From: JABDGM01 sp046349975
GTDB lineage: Bacteria; Planctomycetota; Planctomycetia; Pirellulales; Lacipirellulaceae
Assembly (NCBI GenBank): GCA_046349975.1
Contig: JAXMBH010000007.1
Location: 62,001 to 126,000 of the forward strand
DNA: 64,000 nt
Reading direction: 5' to 3'
Shown: positions 22,926-37,979 of the stretch, piece after piece
How the letters are laid out: every line of letters begins with the position of its first letter
Numbering within the stretch: position 1 is the stretch's first letter
The notes under the pieces: generated by a model
Told to the model about the DNA's origin: nothing
Database searches by the model: none
What the model saw: the letters and a program-made list of their open reading frames with translations, nothing else
Made by a program: the position numbers and the translations under genes

Positions 22926-23854
22926 CGCGACGGAATTTGATTTGGGTAGTAAGGCCTGCTTGCCACTTCGGGTGCGCGGCGGATTTCAGGGCCGGCGGGC
23001 GTCTCGAACGATGGCATCTGGGACGATAGAGCGCCGTTGGCACTGTAGGCGCCCGACGACGCTGGCGCTGGAACCGTAGTTAGTTCCGCGGCTCCGACGG
23101 TCCGGATTTCGCCGCTGAGCGTGGCGTAGTTCTCGACCGGGCGCTGGTGGCCGGCGCGGAGGCCGGTTTCCGGCGCCGAACTCACGGGGCCGATGGCCGT
23201 GGGCGCGTTGATCGGGCGGTCGACGGTTTTGGTCGGCGCGGCGTCACTGCGTTCGATTGCGGTTTCCGGCGCCTTCGCAGGCTCGCGTTGTTTGTCGTGC
23301 CGGTTGAGTTGGATCCACGTGCCTGCGGCGGTGAACAGGGCCGCCATCGTGAGGAAGTGCAAGAACGGCGAGAGCGTTTCCAGCATGCTGCGGCGTGGGA
23401 TCGCGAACGGGTTCGAGCGCGGCAGGATGGGCGACTCGCGGCGCTGTTGCAAGCGCGACTTGATCGGCTTCATCCAGCTTTTTTCGAACACGTGCGGATG
23501 GAGTGGCCGCGTGCTGTGTGGAGCGTAGACCAGTTCCGACTTCAATGTGCGGAAGGGCTTTGTTTGCTCGTCTTCGGCCGGTCGCGCGGCGCGCGTCGAG
23601 GGCATGGGCGGGTCGAAGCGGTAGCCGGGCTTGTGCGCGGCTGGCTGGGCGGTTGATTTTGTTGCGGGTAGTTCGGCGGAGACATCCGGCAGTCGCGCGA
23701 GGACCGGCGACGCTCCGGATGCCATCCGTTGCCGCAGTTGTTCCGAGGTTCTGGAGCGAGATGCGTATTCCACCGGACGGCCTGATGCAGTGGGACGACG
23801 TACGTAACATCCTGCCGCGCGAAACGCGCAGGCGATGGGACGGTACTTTGGCAC
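22922..23854 (-). CDS. Single-pass membrane protein upstream of the CpsD-like gene
   Basis: A protein of up to 310 residues of unknown function. One hydrophobic segment (LSPFLHFLTMAALFTAAGTWI) lies about two thirds along; the N-terminal part is basic and Pro-rich, the C-terminal part Pro/Ala-rich. This topology (cytoplasmic basic half, one helix, low-complexity outer half) resembles accessory proteins of polysaccharide export but has no diagnostic motif. The GTG start at 23854 is uncertain; an ATG at 23722 (MASGASPVL) is possible. The stop overlaps the next gene by GTGA, so the two are coupled. Confidence 0.55.
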   Translation of the reverse strand: MPKYRPIACAFRAAGCYVRRPTASGRPVEYASRSRTSEQLRQRMASGASPVLARLPDVSAELPATKSTAQPAAHKPGYRFDPPMPSTRAARPAEDEQTKPFRTLKSELVYAPHSTRPLHPHVFEKSWMKPIKSRLQQRRESPILPRSNPFAIPRRSMLETLSPFLHFLTMAALFTAAGTWIQLNRHDKQREPAKAPETAIERSDAAPTKTVDRPINAPTAIGPVSSAPETGLRAGHQRPVENYATLSGEIRTVGAAELTTVPAPASSGAYSANGALSSQMPSFETPAGPEIRRAPEVASRPYYPNQIPSR

Positions 23855-24308
23855 TATCTGTATCGGAATGAGACGTTCCGCGCTTGAGGGTTGCAGGAAT
23901 CGCGGGAGGATTTGGGGTGGCGCGGGGGCTAGCAGTGCTGGCGAACCAGGCGCGATGAGGATTGGACGCCGCGATAGGAAATGGAAGTTGGTGTGAATCG
24001 GTGGCGGCTTAGAAACGATTCAAAAACAACTTCCTTAATCCTTACGCTGAAGGCGTTGCACTCCGCAGCCCAGCGTCGGTCGCCGCGGCGACCGCACGCT
24101 GGGCTGCGGAGTTGAACACCTGCGGTGTAATTGCCAAGCCGTTGTGTTGCCTTGCCGGAAGAGCCGAAGTTATTCTCGAGTCATTCCTAAGCCAGCAATG
24201 CGGGCGGTTTGGTGTTTTTCTGGTGCAGCGATTATACTGCGTGCAATCCTGCCGCTCGTTCCGGCGGGTAATTGAGCGTTATCGTTTTGCGCGTGAGGCC
24301 AAACGGCC
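23855..24308. other. Intergenic region with a palindromic element
   Basis: A 454-base gap upstream of two oppositely oriented genes. It contains the perfect hairpin at 24061-24111; I see no credible gene. A 66-codon frame at 24112-24312 is Cys-rich and lacks homology or an initiation signal. Confidence 0.5.
24061..24111. repeat. Perfect inverted repeat with CTCCGCAGCCCAGCGT arms
   Basis: CTCCGCAGCCCAGCGT (24061-24076) and its exact complement (24096-24111) surround a second pairing of CGGTCGCCG with CGGCGACCG. The element at 25675-25708 shares the CCCAG...CTGGGCTG(C/T)GGAGT layout, so the two may be one family. Confidence 0.7.
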
Positions 24309-25067
24309 ATGAACGATCGATACCCACCCATCCTCGCCGAAGCGACTGCGGACGACATCCTGGCCGTCCTCCGTGACTCACACCGCCAGCAATGCACGCA
24401 TGATCCGGAGGCCAATCCGGATATATCACTCACTCACGAGTCAACGATCGCGGAGTGGCGTGACGCGTGCGATTTGCTTCCGTGGATTAAAGTTGCCGAG
24501 GCGATGAACGGCTACTGGTCGGTGAGTATCCCGAGGGAGCAGTGGCGTGAGGTCTTGGAGCCGCCCAAGCAAAGGGCACTGCGCGGCGTGTGTGAATTGG
24601 TCGCGCGGCAAGCGAAGTTGCGTCGCATCCGACCCGCCGGCATTCTCGGGTCGAACTGTATTCCTGCCGGCGCGTTCCTAACGATTCGATCGTATCTCGC
24701 GCAGGCAGGTGCTGATGTCAGCGATGTGGGGCCATCAACTCCACTTCGCGAGTACACTCGTCGATATCCCGGTGTATTCTTAGGCCCCGTGTCGCAACTT
24801 GCACCCGGTATATTGCCACTCGTGAAGATTCGCACTCCAGTCTACGACGCGTTCATCTTCGGGATGCTGGTGGCGTGGGTCGGAATGCTCGTCGGTTGGT
24901 GCAGTGGTTCGCTCGGAATTGGAATACTCGCGGTACTGCTCTTCGCCATGTGCTACCTTGGCGTCTGGACAATTGGTCGGTGGGTGCTGCCGGCAAGCGT
25001 GGAGTTTCGAGGGTTGGAGACATTCCGTGATCTCTCAAAGTTGATCGCCGCGAGCGCACGCACATAA
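24309..25067 (+). CDS. Conserved hypothetical membrane protein
   Basis: A 252-residue protein of unknown function. The soluble N-terminal part is acidic and ends in an SLAQAGADVSDVGPSTPLREYTRRYPG stretch; two hydrophobic helices lie near residues 185-230 (FIFGMLVAWVGMLVGWCSG and GIGILAVLLFAMCYLGVWTI). The last 20 residues are amphipathic. No family is recognised. An ATG with moderate context lies 454 bases after the preceding gene and it is apparently monocistronic. Confidence 0.6.
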   Translation: MNDRYPPILAEATADDILAVLRDSHRQQCTHDPEANPDISLTHESTIAEWRDACDLLPWIKVAEAMNGYWSVSIPREQWREVLEPPKQRALRGVCELVARQAKLRRIRPAGILGSNCIPAGAFLTIRSYLAQAGADVSDVGPSTPLREYTRRYPGVFLGPVSQLAPGILPLVKIRTPVYDAFIFGMLVAWVGMLVGWCSGSLGIGILAVLLFAMCYLGVWTIGRWVLPASVEFRGLETFRDLSKLIAASART

Positions 25068-25346
25068 CAGGTGAGTAGGATGGATTCGCCGCTGAGCGGG
25101 AACCTATCGTGTGATTGACGCCGTGCGGGAGAGTGACCTGAGGTTGAACGGGATCGTGCAAGTGCGTTCAGAGCATAGGGGGTGATGTGTTCCCGCGTTG
25201 CGGCGAACCCATCCGACATTTTGTTAACTGTGTCAACGGCGGACTTGGGGTGATAATGCCGGACTGGTCCCGCGAGCGGCGGTCGCGGCTTTATGGTTGA
25301 GTGACGAGCAAGTTGGCTTTCGCGTTAGATTTCGCAGGTGCGAACT

Positions 25347-25613
25347 ATGGCCAAGGGCACTCATCCCAGGTTGCGGGTAGCGATTATGGAGATCGTCCAT
25401 AATCAGCTGCGTGATAACACGCTGCCGGAGGTGCGAGCTACGCGGGATCGCTTGATTGCTGCGGGGCGTAGGCGCGAGGAAGCGGAAGAACTCGTCGCTT
25501 GTGTGGTGTGCTCGGAGATATTTGACATTCTTAAGCAGAACCAGCCCTATAACGAAAGTCGGTATGTTGGTGCTCTTCAACGCTTGCCGAAATTGCCGTG
25601 GGATGAGGACTAA
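25347..25613 (+). CDS. Small conserved protein with DUF1841-like features
   Basis: An 88-residue helical protein starting MAKGTHPRLRVAIMEIVHNQL. The pattern (G-x-HP-x-LR-x-AI-x-EIV-x-NQL then a C-terminal IFDILKQNQPYNESRYVGALQRLPKLPW) is one I recognise from short conserved bacterial proteins without an assigned function; the DUF1841 link is tentative. ATG 25347 is preferred to the GTG three codons upstream. It is not obviously in an operon. Confidence 0.6.
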   Translation: MAKGTHPRLRVAIMEIVHNQLRDNTLPEVRATRDRLIAAGRRREEAEELVACVVCSEIFDILKQNQPYNESRYVGALQRLPKLPWDED

Positions 25614-25674
25614 CGATCCATCGCCGGTGCTTGGTTTAACGCTTTCAGCGTAAGCGAATTCGTGGGGACGGTTT

Positions 25675-25708
25675 CCCAGGGTAGGCCGCTCGCGCGTCCA
25701 ACCCTGGG
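25675..25708. repeat. CCCAGGGT / ACCCTGGG hairpin element
   Basis: An 8-bp perfect inverted repeat with an 18-base loop, followed by CTGTGGAGTGG and an AACCGCGTTGCGGTT hairpin. It fills the gap between the small conserved gene and the 3' end of the giant kinase gene. Confidence 0.6.
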
Positions 25709-25761
25709 CTGTGGAGTGGAACCGCGTTGCGGTTCATCGTTGCGGCTTGCGCCGGCGGCAC

Positions 25762-31458
<5,697 letters not shown>

Positions 31459-31782
31459 CGATGCGAGGTCCTGAACGAGAAAAGCGGCCCGCCGGCCGGG
31501 TACGGACTATTTTAATCGGAATGTGGGAAATGCAGCCTGAATTGCCGCGAAAAGGCACGAAAAGACGCAAAAATGCAGGGAAAACCGCTGATGGACGCTG
31601 ATATGTCGCTAATGAACTGAAAAATGGGGTTATGCGTGTGGGGAAGCGTCATTGGGTTGCACGCCCGGAGGCTTTGCAAAGGGCGTGGTGTTGAAGCGTG
31701 GGTTCACCACGCCCGTTCAGGGCGTGCCACCCAGTGTTGTGATTTTTTGTGTATGTTTGCCTCTTTGTGGCGATTCGCGTAA
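31459..31782. other. Intergenic region with nested palindrome
   Basis: A 324-base gap between the PKD protein and the kinase gene on the same strand. It carries the repeat at 31653-31733. No gene is seen; a short AT-rich tract near 31500-31620 is the most likely place for the kinase promoter. Confidence 0.5.
31653..31733. repeat. Nested inverted repeat (TGGGTTGCACGCCC / GGGCGTGCCACCCA)
   Basis: The outer arms (31653-31666 and 31720-31733) are near complements and the inner arms GGGCGTGGTG (31681-31690) and CACCACGCCC (31705-31714) are perfect. A related element with the same ACGCCC and GGGCGTGG words occupies 37980-38075. Confidence 0.7.
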
Positions 31783-34700
31783 CTAGTGCGGCAGGCGGGT
31801 GCGGGCGGCGCGGCGGAGGCGTTGCCAGGATTTATCGTCGGCGTGGTCGAAAGCTGCGACAACATCGCCGGACCAGCTCCCACGGGCGGCGGCGATGCCG
31901 ACGGCAGTGAGTGCCGCGGCCCAGCGGAGTCGGGTAGCGCTAGGCACTTGTGGCGTTGTGGGTTGGGTGTCGAGCACGGTGACGCTGGGTGCACTTTGCG
32001 GCGCTGCTGCACCGGTGGCGGCCGGCGTATTTTGAGCGCCGGCCGGCGCGTTGTCGCTTGGCAGGCGTTCCAACCTGGGATTGTTGTCGAGCGGCTGCGT
32101 TTGAAATGGCGGCGTTGATTCCGGCGCAGCGTCGGGCTGCGCTTCGGGCGGTTGGCCTTGGAATAGCTGATCGCCTTCGGGCGGCCTGTCGCGGGTGCCT
32201 TCGGAGCTGTCGGAGGGGTCGATCGCGCGGCCGCGGCGAACGTACACGTCGATCACGAGGCGGCGCGAGTTGTTGTCGGTGCGAATGAGGTAGATCTTGT
32301 AGTGGTTATCCGGCAGTGTGGCGATGAAGCCGCGCAGGTCGGTGATGGCTTCGTCGCGGAGGCGGTAGCGCTGCATTTCCTTGCCCTCGGGCGAGATCAC
32401 GACGAGCTCGAGGTAACGGTCAGAGGTGGCGGCGACCTCGCTGATGGCGACGCGGGTGTTGAGGTTTTGCATCGCTTGCGGCGTGGTGGCCTGCTGGTCG
32501 ATGAAGACCAGGTTCTGCATTTGCGGCAGGTAGACGAGGCGGGGCACGTCGGGCGTGGTGTCGATCGCGACGTTCACCACGTCGATGCCCGGGTTTGAAA
32601 TCGCGATCGCTTGCGTGGGCGCTGCGCCCATGTTGTCGTCGACGACCGTGACCGTGATGGGAATGTCTTGCGTCGGATGGAGCGGGTCGGGCGGGCCGAG
32701 GTATTGGTGTTGGATATCAAAGTTGCCCGTGGTGAACACGCCTTCGCCGCCGACGTTGCGCGCCGAGGCGAGAACGACGGTCCGATCGGTCACGAACGGC
32801 GTGAAGCCGGCGAAGACGGGGTCGCGAAGCATGACCGTGAAGGTTTGAATCGTGTCGTTGTTGCCAGTGGGGTCGTCGTCCCAGTTGACCGTGAATGTAA
32901 AGGGCTGCTCGGTGCCGGGAACGTTGAGCGACGCCTGCTGGTCGACTAGCGTGAGGACCGGCGGCTTGTTGACGTCGGTGACGGTGATCGTAACGGGCAC
33001 GGGCGTCATCGAGCCGGGAAGCGTGACGAGCGCCTGGTATGTGCCGGGGGCGGCGTACGTGTGGACGGCGTCGACGCTGCCATCGCCCCAGGTGATAACG
33101 TGCGTAAACGACTCGTGCAGGCGGTCGGTGATATTCGGCAGCTCTCTGCCGTTTGGATTGCTCGAGTTGTCGAAGCCAGGGTCATTGTACGAGAGTTGGA
33201 TGTGAGTAACGCCGCTGCTCGTGACATCGACACCGGCGAGCGGAGAGGTGATCGCGGGCGCGACGTTATTCACGATGACTTGGAAAGTTTGCGTGTGGCT
33301 GCCGCCGTCGTCATCGTGGATGGTGAGGGTGACGGTGTACGTGCCGTCGTCGGCGTAGATATGTGTGCCGTCGAACGTACCGGTGGAGGCGATGCCGGGT
33401 GAGCCGTTCGCATCGGCCACACCCATGTTGACGACTTGCTGCCGGCCGTCGCCCCAGTTGACGTCGAACGTGAACGACTCGGCGACTTCGCCACCGTTGG
33501 ATGGGTCGAGCGTGTTGAGCGGATTGTCGAAGCCGGGATCGGAGAAGTTGATGTCGAAATGGACCGAGCCGGCTTCGTTGATGGTCGTTGGCGTGGAGGT
33601 GAGATTTGACAGGGTGGGCGCGACATTTTGCACCGTGATCGTAAACGTGCGCTCGACGAACGAGGCCATGTCATCGTCTTTTACAGTGACAGTGACGGTA
33701 TAGGTGCCGTTGTCGGCGTAGGTGTGCGATGCGGCGGGGAACGTGCCGGTGGTGGGGCCCGCGAAGGGCACAGCTTGGAACTCGGCGAGGTTGAGCGCTT
33801 GGGCGCCAGTGCCGTCGCCCCAGTCGATCGACATGGCGGAGAGCGTTTCCGCCGTCTCGCCGCCGTTCGACGGGTCGAGCGTGTTCAGCGGGTTGTCGAA
33901 GCCGGGATCGGTCACACCGACGCCGAGTCCATTGAGCGTGAAGGTTTGGCCTTCGTTGACGACGAGGTTCGATGTGCCGGTGAGCGTGGGTTCGACATTC
34001 GTGACGAGCACTTTGAATGTAGCGATGCCGACGCCGCCGTTGTCGTCGTGGACGGTGATCGTGACGGTGTAGCTGCCGTCATCGGCGTACGTGTGGCTGC
34101 CGGCGATGGTGCCGCTCGATGGCATGCCGGGTGCGCCGTTGAGGTCGGCGATGCTGGCACCGGTGATGGCATCGCGGCCGTCACCCCAGTCGATGTCGTA
34201 GGTAAAGGATTCGTGGAGCGGGTCGGTGACGGAAGGTGGGTTCGATGGGTTCGGGTTCAGCGGGTTGTCGAAGCCGGGGTCGGTGAACGTGGCGAGGTCG
34301 CTGAACGAAACGGTGCCGCCTTCGGAGATATTCTGGTTGCCGTGCGGTGTCGTGACGACGGGGTTCGCGTTGTTGACCGTGACGGTGAACGAGGCGGAGT
34401 TGACGCCGCCGTTGTCGTCGTGGACGGTGACGGTGACCTGGTAGACACCATCGTCGGCATACGTATGGCTGCCGGCGATCGTGCCGCTCGATGGCATGCC
34501 GGGTGCGCCGTTGAGGTCGGCGATGCTGGCGCCGGTAATGGCATCGCGGCCGTCACCCCAGTCGATGTCGTAGGTAAAGGATTCGTGGAGCGGGTCGGTG
34601 ATGTTTGGCGGCACTGCGGCGTTGGGATTCGATGGGTTGTCGAAACCGGGATCGGTGAATGTCGCCAAGTCGGAGAAGGAGACGGTACCTCCTTCGGTAA

Positions 34701-36723
34701 TGGTTTGGTTGCCGTGCGGCACATTCACAACCGGATTGGCGTTGTTCACGGTAACCGTAAAGGAAGCTGAATTGCTGCCGCCGTTGTCGTCGTGGACGGT
34801 GACGGTGACCTGGTAGACACCATCGTCGGCATACGTATGGCTGCCGGAGATCGTGCCGCTGGATGGTGTACCGGGTGCGCCGTTGAGGTCGGCGATGCTG
34901 GCGCCGGTGATGGCATCGCGGCCGTCGCCCCAGTCGATGTCGTAGGTAAACGACTCGTGGAGCGGGTCAGTGATGGAGGGCGGATTGGCTGGGTTCGGGT
35001 TCAGCGGGTTGTCGAAGCCGGGGTCGGTGAACGTGGCGAGGTCGCTGAACGAAACGGTGCCGCCTTCGGAGACCGATTGGTTGCCGTGCGGCACTTGCAC
35101 GACAGGCGCGCGGTTGCCGACGGTGACCGTGAAGGTGTCGGAGTCATTTTTGCCGTCTTTGTCGGTGACGGTGACGGTGACGGTGTAGACGCCGTCGTCG
35201 GCGTAGATGTGTGAAGCGCCGAGGGCGCCCGCGCCCATGCCTTGGATGATCGCGGTGTTTTGGGTGGCGGACCCGTCGCCCCAATTCACGGTAGCGGTGT
35301 GGGTGTCGAGCGTGCCGTTGTCGATGAAGAGGCCGATGGGCGGCGCGCCGCTTACGCCGCTGAGATCGAGCGTGTCGCCTTCGAAGACATTCTGCGGCAA
35401 CGCGACAACGAGCACGGGCGGCAGGTCATTCACGATGACGGGCGCGACGTATGGGCCGCTTGAGCCCAGGTCGTTGTCGCGCACGACGAGCGACACGTTG
35501 TAAGTGTCGGAAGGGGCGGTGGAGGGGCCGTCGTCGAGGTATTGGTGGCTGAGTTCGAGGTGGCGCGTGGCGGCGGTCCATTCGTAGGCGGTGTTGCCCA
35601 CGGTGCCACTGGAGTCGGCGGCGCCGAGGCCGGTGATGGAGGCGGCGGAGCCATCGAGCCAGTCGACGTCGACTTCGAAGGTGTCGGTCGCGCTGGGGTC
35701 GACGATCGTTGCGGAGATGGTGGCCGTTTCGTGTTCGTCAATCGTATCGCCGGTGATATTGGTGAGCGTCGGTGCGGCGTTGCCCACATGAATCGTCGTT
35801 TGGTAGTTGGTGAACTGGCCGTCTTTGTCGATGATTCGCGCGGTGATGGTGTGATCGCTGGGGCCGTCGCCGAGCAGCGCCGCGGAGAGGTTTTGACTCG
35901 TGCTCGTGACCGAGCCGGCGTACGTACCGTCGCCGACGTCAAAGGTGCCGTCGTTGTTGAGGTCGTAGGCGTAGTGGAAGCCGGCCGAGGTATCGGCGCT
36001 GCTAGGGTCGAATTGGTTGGTGAACGAGACGGTCGCGCCGGCGCCTTCGTTGACCGGGCCATTGTTCGTGAGCGTGGCAGTGGGGGCGACCGGGGCGACG
36101 ATGACGTCGAAGGTGCCGGTGTCGGTTTCGTTCGCGGAATCGATGACGCTGATCGTGACCGTGTACGTACCTTGGTCGGCGTAGGTGTGCGTGCCGCCGA
36201 GGGCGCCGGAGCCGATGCCTTGGATGATCGTGGCGCTTTCGAGCGGGCTGCCATCGCCCCAGTCAATGGTTGCGGTGTGGGTGTCATTGAAGTCGGGATC
36301 GATGAACAGGCCGATAGGCGGAGCACCGTTCTGGCCGCTGAGGTCGAGCTGCTGGCCTTCGTTCGCGTTTTGATCGAGCGGCACGACGAGCACCGGCGGC
36401 GTGTTGCCGACGCCGGCGGCTTGGGCGAGGTCGGCGCTTTGGCTGGCGGGATGGTTTGCGCCGGGTGGGGGCGACCAGTTGAAGGTGAGCGGTTGATTTT
36501 GGGTGGTGTCGGAGGTGGAAGTGGTTGTTGCAGTAGCGGTCGAAGTTGTGCTGCTGGATGAATCGCCTGAGGTGACTGTGCTCACAACAAGTGAGGTGAC
36601 AGCGCCATCCAACACGCGGCGGCGTTCCAATTGGCGAACTTGTAATGTTGTTCGCGCACGGCGACGACGTCGCGGCGCGTGCGGTCCGAAGAGCCGCGAC
36701 CCACTGAACCAAGACAGTCGCAT
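31783..36723 (-). CDS. Giant PKD-domain surface protein
   Basis: A 1646-residue exported protein. The basic N-terminus with RRARTTLQVRQLERRRVLDG matches the planctomycete LExRxxLDG export signature. After a Ser/Thr-rich linker come about 10-11 PKD/immunoglobulin-like domains, each with xVSEGGTVSF or EGQTxxL, a central D(I/V)DWGDGR and a closing GSHTYADDGVYxVTVTVxD. Domains 5, 6 and 7 (nucleotides about 34001-35116) are three near-identical 124-residue copies. The C-terminal 300 residues are Pro/Asn/Gln-rich and end in a hydrophobic stretch (LRWAAALTAVGIAAARGSW). I start it at ATG 36723 (MRLSWFSGSRL); an upstream in-frame start at 36822 is less likely. It should be an adhesin-like or scaffold protein of the cell surface. 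Confidence 0.85.
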   Translation of the reverse strand: MRLSWFSGSRLFGPHAPRRRRRARTTLQVRQLERRRVLDGAVTSLVVSTVTSGDSSSSTTSTATATTTSTSDTTQNQPLTFNWSPPPGANHPASQSADLAQAAGVGNTPPVLVVPLDQNANEGQQLDLSGQNGAPPIGLFIDPDFNDTHTATIDWGDGSPLESATIIQGIGSGALGGTHTYADQGTYTVTISVIDSANETDTGTFDVIVAPVAPTATLTNNGPVNEGAGATVSFTNQFDPSSADTSAGFHYAYDLNNDGTFDVGDGTYAGSVTSTSQNLSAALLGDGPSDHTITARIIDKDGQFTNYQTTIHVGNAAPTLTNITGDTIDEHETATISATIVDPSATDTFEVDVDWLDGSAASITGLGAADSSGTVGNTAYEWTAATRHLELSHQYLDDGPSTAPSDTYNVSLVVRDNDLGSSGPYVAPVIVNDLPPVLVVALPQNVFEGDTLDLSGVSGAPPIGLFIDNGTLDTHTATVNWGDGSATQNTAIIQGMGAGALGASHIYADDGVYTVTVTVTDKDGKNDSDTFTVTVGNRAPVVQVPHGNQSVSEGGTVSFSDLATFTDPGFDNPLNPNPANPPSITDPLHESFTYDIDWGDGRDAITGASIADLNGAPGTPSSGTISGSHTYADDGVYQVTVTVHDDNGGSNSASFTVTVNNANPVVNVPHGNQTITEGGTVSFSDLATFTDPGFDNPSNPNAAVPPNITDPLHESFTYDIDWGDGRDAITGASIADLNGAPGMPSSGTIAGSHTYADDGVYQVTVTVHDDNGGVNSASFTVTVNNANPVVTTPHGNQNISEGGTVSFSDLATFTDPGFDNPLNPNPSNPPSVTDPLHESFTYDIDWGDGRDAITGASIADLNGAPGMPSSGTIAGSHTYADDGSYTVTITVHDDNGGVGIATFKVLVTNVEPTLTGTSNLVVNEGQTFTLNGLGVGVTDPGFDNPLNTLDPSNGGETAETLSAMSIDWGDGTGAQALNLAEFQAVPFAGPTTGTFPAASHTYADNGTYTVTVTVKDDDMASFVERTFTITVQNVAPTLSNLTSTPTTINEAGSVHFDINFSDPGFDNPLNTLDPSNGGEVAESFTFDVNWGDGRQQVVNMGVADANGSPGIASTGTFDGTHIYADDGTYTVTLTIHDDDGGSHTQTFQVIVNNVAPAITSPLAGVDVTSSGVTHIQLSYNDPGFDNSSNPNGRELPNITDRLHESFTHVITWGDGSVDAVHTYAAPGTYQALVTLPGSMTPVPVTITVTDVNKPPVLTLVDQQASLNVPGTEQPFTFTVNWDDDPTGNNDTIQTFTVMLRDPVFAGFTPFVTDRTVVLASARNVGGEGVFTTGNFDIQHQYLGPPDPLHPTQDIPITVTVVDDNMGAAPTQAIAISNPGIDVVNVAIDTTPDVPRLVYLPQMQNLVFIDQQATTPQAMQNLNTRVAISEVAATSDRYLELVVISPEGKEMQRYRLRDEAITDLRGFIATLPDNHYKIYLIRTDNNSRRLVIDVYVRRGRAIDPSDSSEGTRDRPPEGDQLFQGQPPEAQPDAAPESTPPFQTQPLDNNPRLERLPSDNAPAGAQNTPAATGAAAPQSAPSVTVLDTQPTTPQVPSATRLRWAAALTAVGIAAARGSWSGDVVAAFDHADDKSWQRLRRAARTRLPH
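34001..35116. repeat. Three tandem 372-bp repeats encoding PKD domains
   Basis: Words such as GCCGCT(C/G)GATGG at 34111, 34483 and 34855 recur at intervals of exactly 372 bases (124 codons), with high nucleotide identity over the whole unit. Recent duplication of a PKD domain is the simplest explanation. Assembly collapse in short-read data is a risk here. Confidence 0.8.
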
Positions 36724-37094
36724 TGTGGAGAACCCCAGCGGAGGAGAGGCACAAGAATCTCGCCGCGGCCAAGTTCCGGTGTTGGCAGGGCAGAGCGGCG
36801 TGTCGATGAAAGCAGCCTCCATTATCGCGACAAGTATAAGGACGTGTCAAACTTTCCGTTGTACTGTAACTCGTGGCGGTTAATGGGCTTGTGGCGTTTC
36901 TCACGCGCGGGTCTTGGGCTGGCGGGCGGAATGCGGGGGTCGGACATCTCGGGCCGTCTGCCAGCGGGCCACTGGCAGCCGCGGCAGCGATTCCGGTGCA
37001 ATCCGCCGGTTCGATTCAATCTGGGATGATGGATTGCCGAAAGAAGGGAGCGCCTAAACTCTCGTCATCCATTTTTTCTGATAGCGGTGCCTCC
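36724..37094. other. Divergent region between PKD protein and Cys-rich protein genes
   Basis: A 371-base gap upstream of both genes. Open frames run through it in frame with both neighbours, but the protein start signatures lie inside. No terminator or RNA gene is seen; the two promoters should lie here. ATG 37026 is a possible longer start of the Cys-rich gene. Confidence 0.45.
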
Positions 37095-37973
37095 ATGCGT
37101 GCTTCCGTTCTTCACGGGCCACTTCGGCGATTTGCCGGGTTTGCTGATCCGATCTTCATGCTCGTGTTCGGCGTGATGTTGCTCGCGTTTTCGCGCGGAC
37201 AAGTGACGGCGGAGACCAAAGGCAAGGCGGCCGCGTTGACCGCGGCGGTCGCCGATCCGTTTGGGCCGGTGGAGCGCGAGCTGGACCCGTTTGAATCGCG
37301 GAGCAGTTCGCCGGTTGATCCGGCCGCGTATGAGTCGCGGCACAGTCGATGGGATGCGAAGCAAGTCGACTTTCAAACGCCGAATTTATACTCAGCTCAA
37401 CAGAATGCAGGCGCGGTTGGGCAGCCGGCGAACGAGATTCCGGCGCCGGGTGTAGCACAACCGGCTCAGACGCCACGCGAGTGGCCGAAGGATCCTTGCG
37501 CGGCGGCGAGTTTCAAACCGATCAATACACTGGGGATCAGCATTACGCTGCCGGAAGGGCAGATGCCGACGGATTTCGCCCGGCCGTGTTGGAATGAAAT
37601 CAACGCGGGGACGAGCGGCGGGCGGTGCTGGTCGACGTTGTGCTACAAGTGGGATGCGACGAGTCTCTGCTACCGGCCGCTGTATTTCGAGCAGATCAAT
37701 GCCGAGCGGTATGGCTACAGCTGCAGTTGCCAGTATGGCTACTGCTGCACGAACCAATTGCAGTCGGCCTGCGCGGCGGCACATTTCTTCGGCACGATTC
37801 CGGCGCTGCCGTACCTCATTGGGGCCGATTGCCCGGGCGAGTGCAAATACACGCTCGGCCATTATCGGCCGGGCGATTGCGTGCCGTGGCGTTGTCATCG
37901 GCCGCCAGTGGACCCGGTGGCGGCGTTGACCGCGGGCGGAATCTACACCGGGCTGGTGTTTGCGATTCCGTAG
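37095..37973 (+). CDS. Cys-rich exported protein, planctomycete-type
   Basis: A 292-residue protein with a signal or anchor segment (FADPIFMLVFGVMLLAFSRG). The middle is low complexity and Pro/Ala-rich. The C-terminal 120 residues contain 15 or so cysteines in the pattern RCWSTLCYKWDATSLCYRPLYF ... GYSCSCQYGYCCTNQLQSACAAAHFFG ... DCPGECKYTLGHYRPGDCVPWRCHRPP, which suggests disulfide-bonded extracellular domain. It ends in a hydrophobic stretch. I recall similar sequences from Pirellulales but know no function. The start ATG 37095 is chosen because the signal peptide follows; ATG 37026 would add 23 residues. Confidence 0.65.
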   Translation: MRASVLHGPLRRFAGFADPIFMLVFGVMLLAFSRGQVTAETKGKAAALTAAVADPFGPVERELDPFESRSSSPVDPAAYESRHSRWDAKQVDFQTPNLYSAQQNAGAVGQPANEIPAPGVAQPAQTPREWPKDPCAAASFKPINTLGISITLPEGQMPTDFARPCWNEINAGTSGGRCWSTLCYKWDATSLCYRPLYFEQINAERYGYSCSCQYGYCCTNQLQSACAAAHFFGTIPALPYLIGADCPGECKYTLGHYRPGDCVPWRCHRPPVDPVAALTAGGIYTGLVFAIP

Positions 37974-37979
37974 ATGCTT

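Noticed and set aside
24112..24312. A 66-codon Cys-rich frame.
   Set aside because: No ribosome binding site or homology; it begins next to a repeat element.
33628..34770. A 380-codon plus-strand frame with VDVVGKGFVERVGD repeats.
   Set aside because: It mirrors the PKD repeats of the minus-strand gene.
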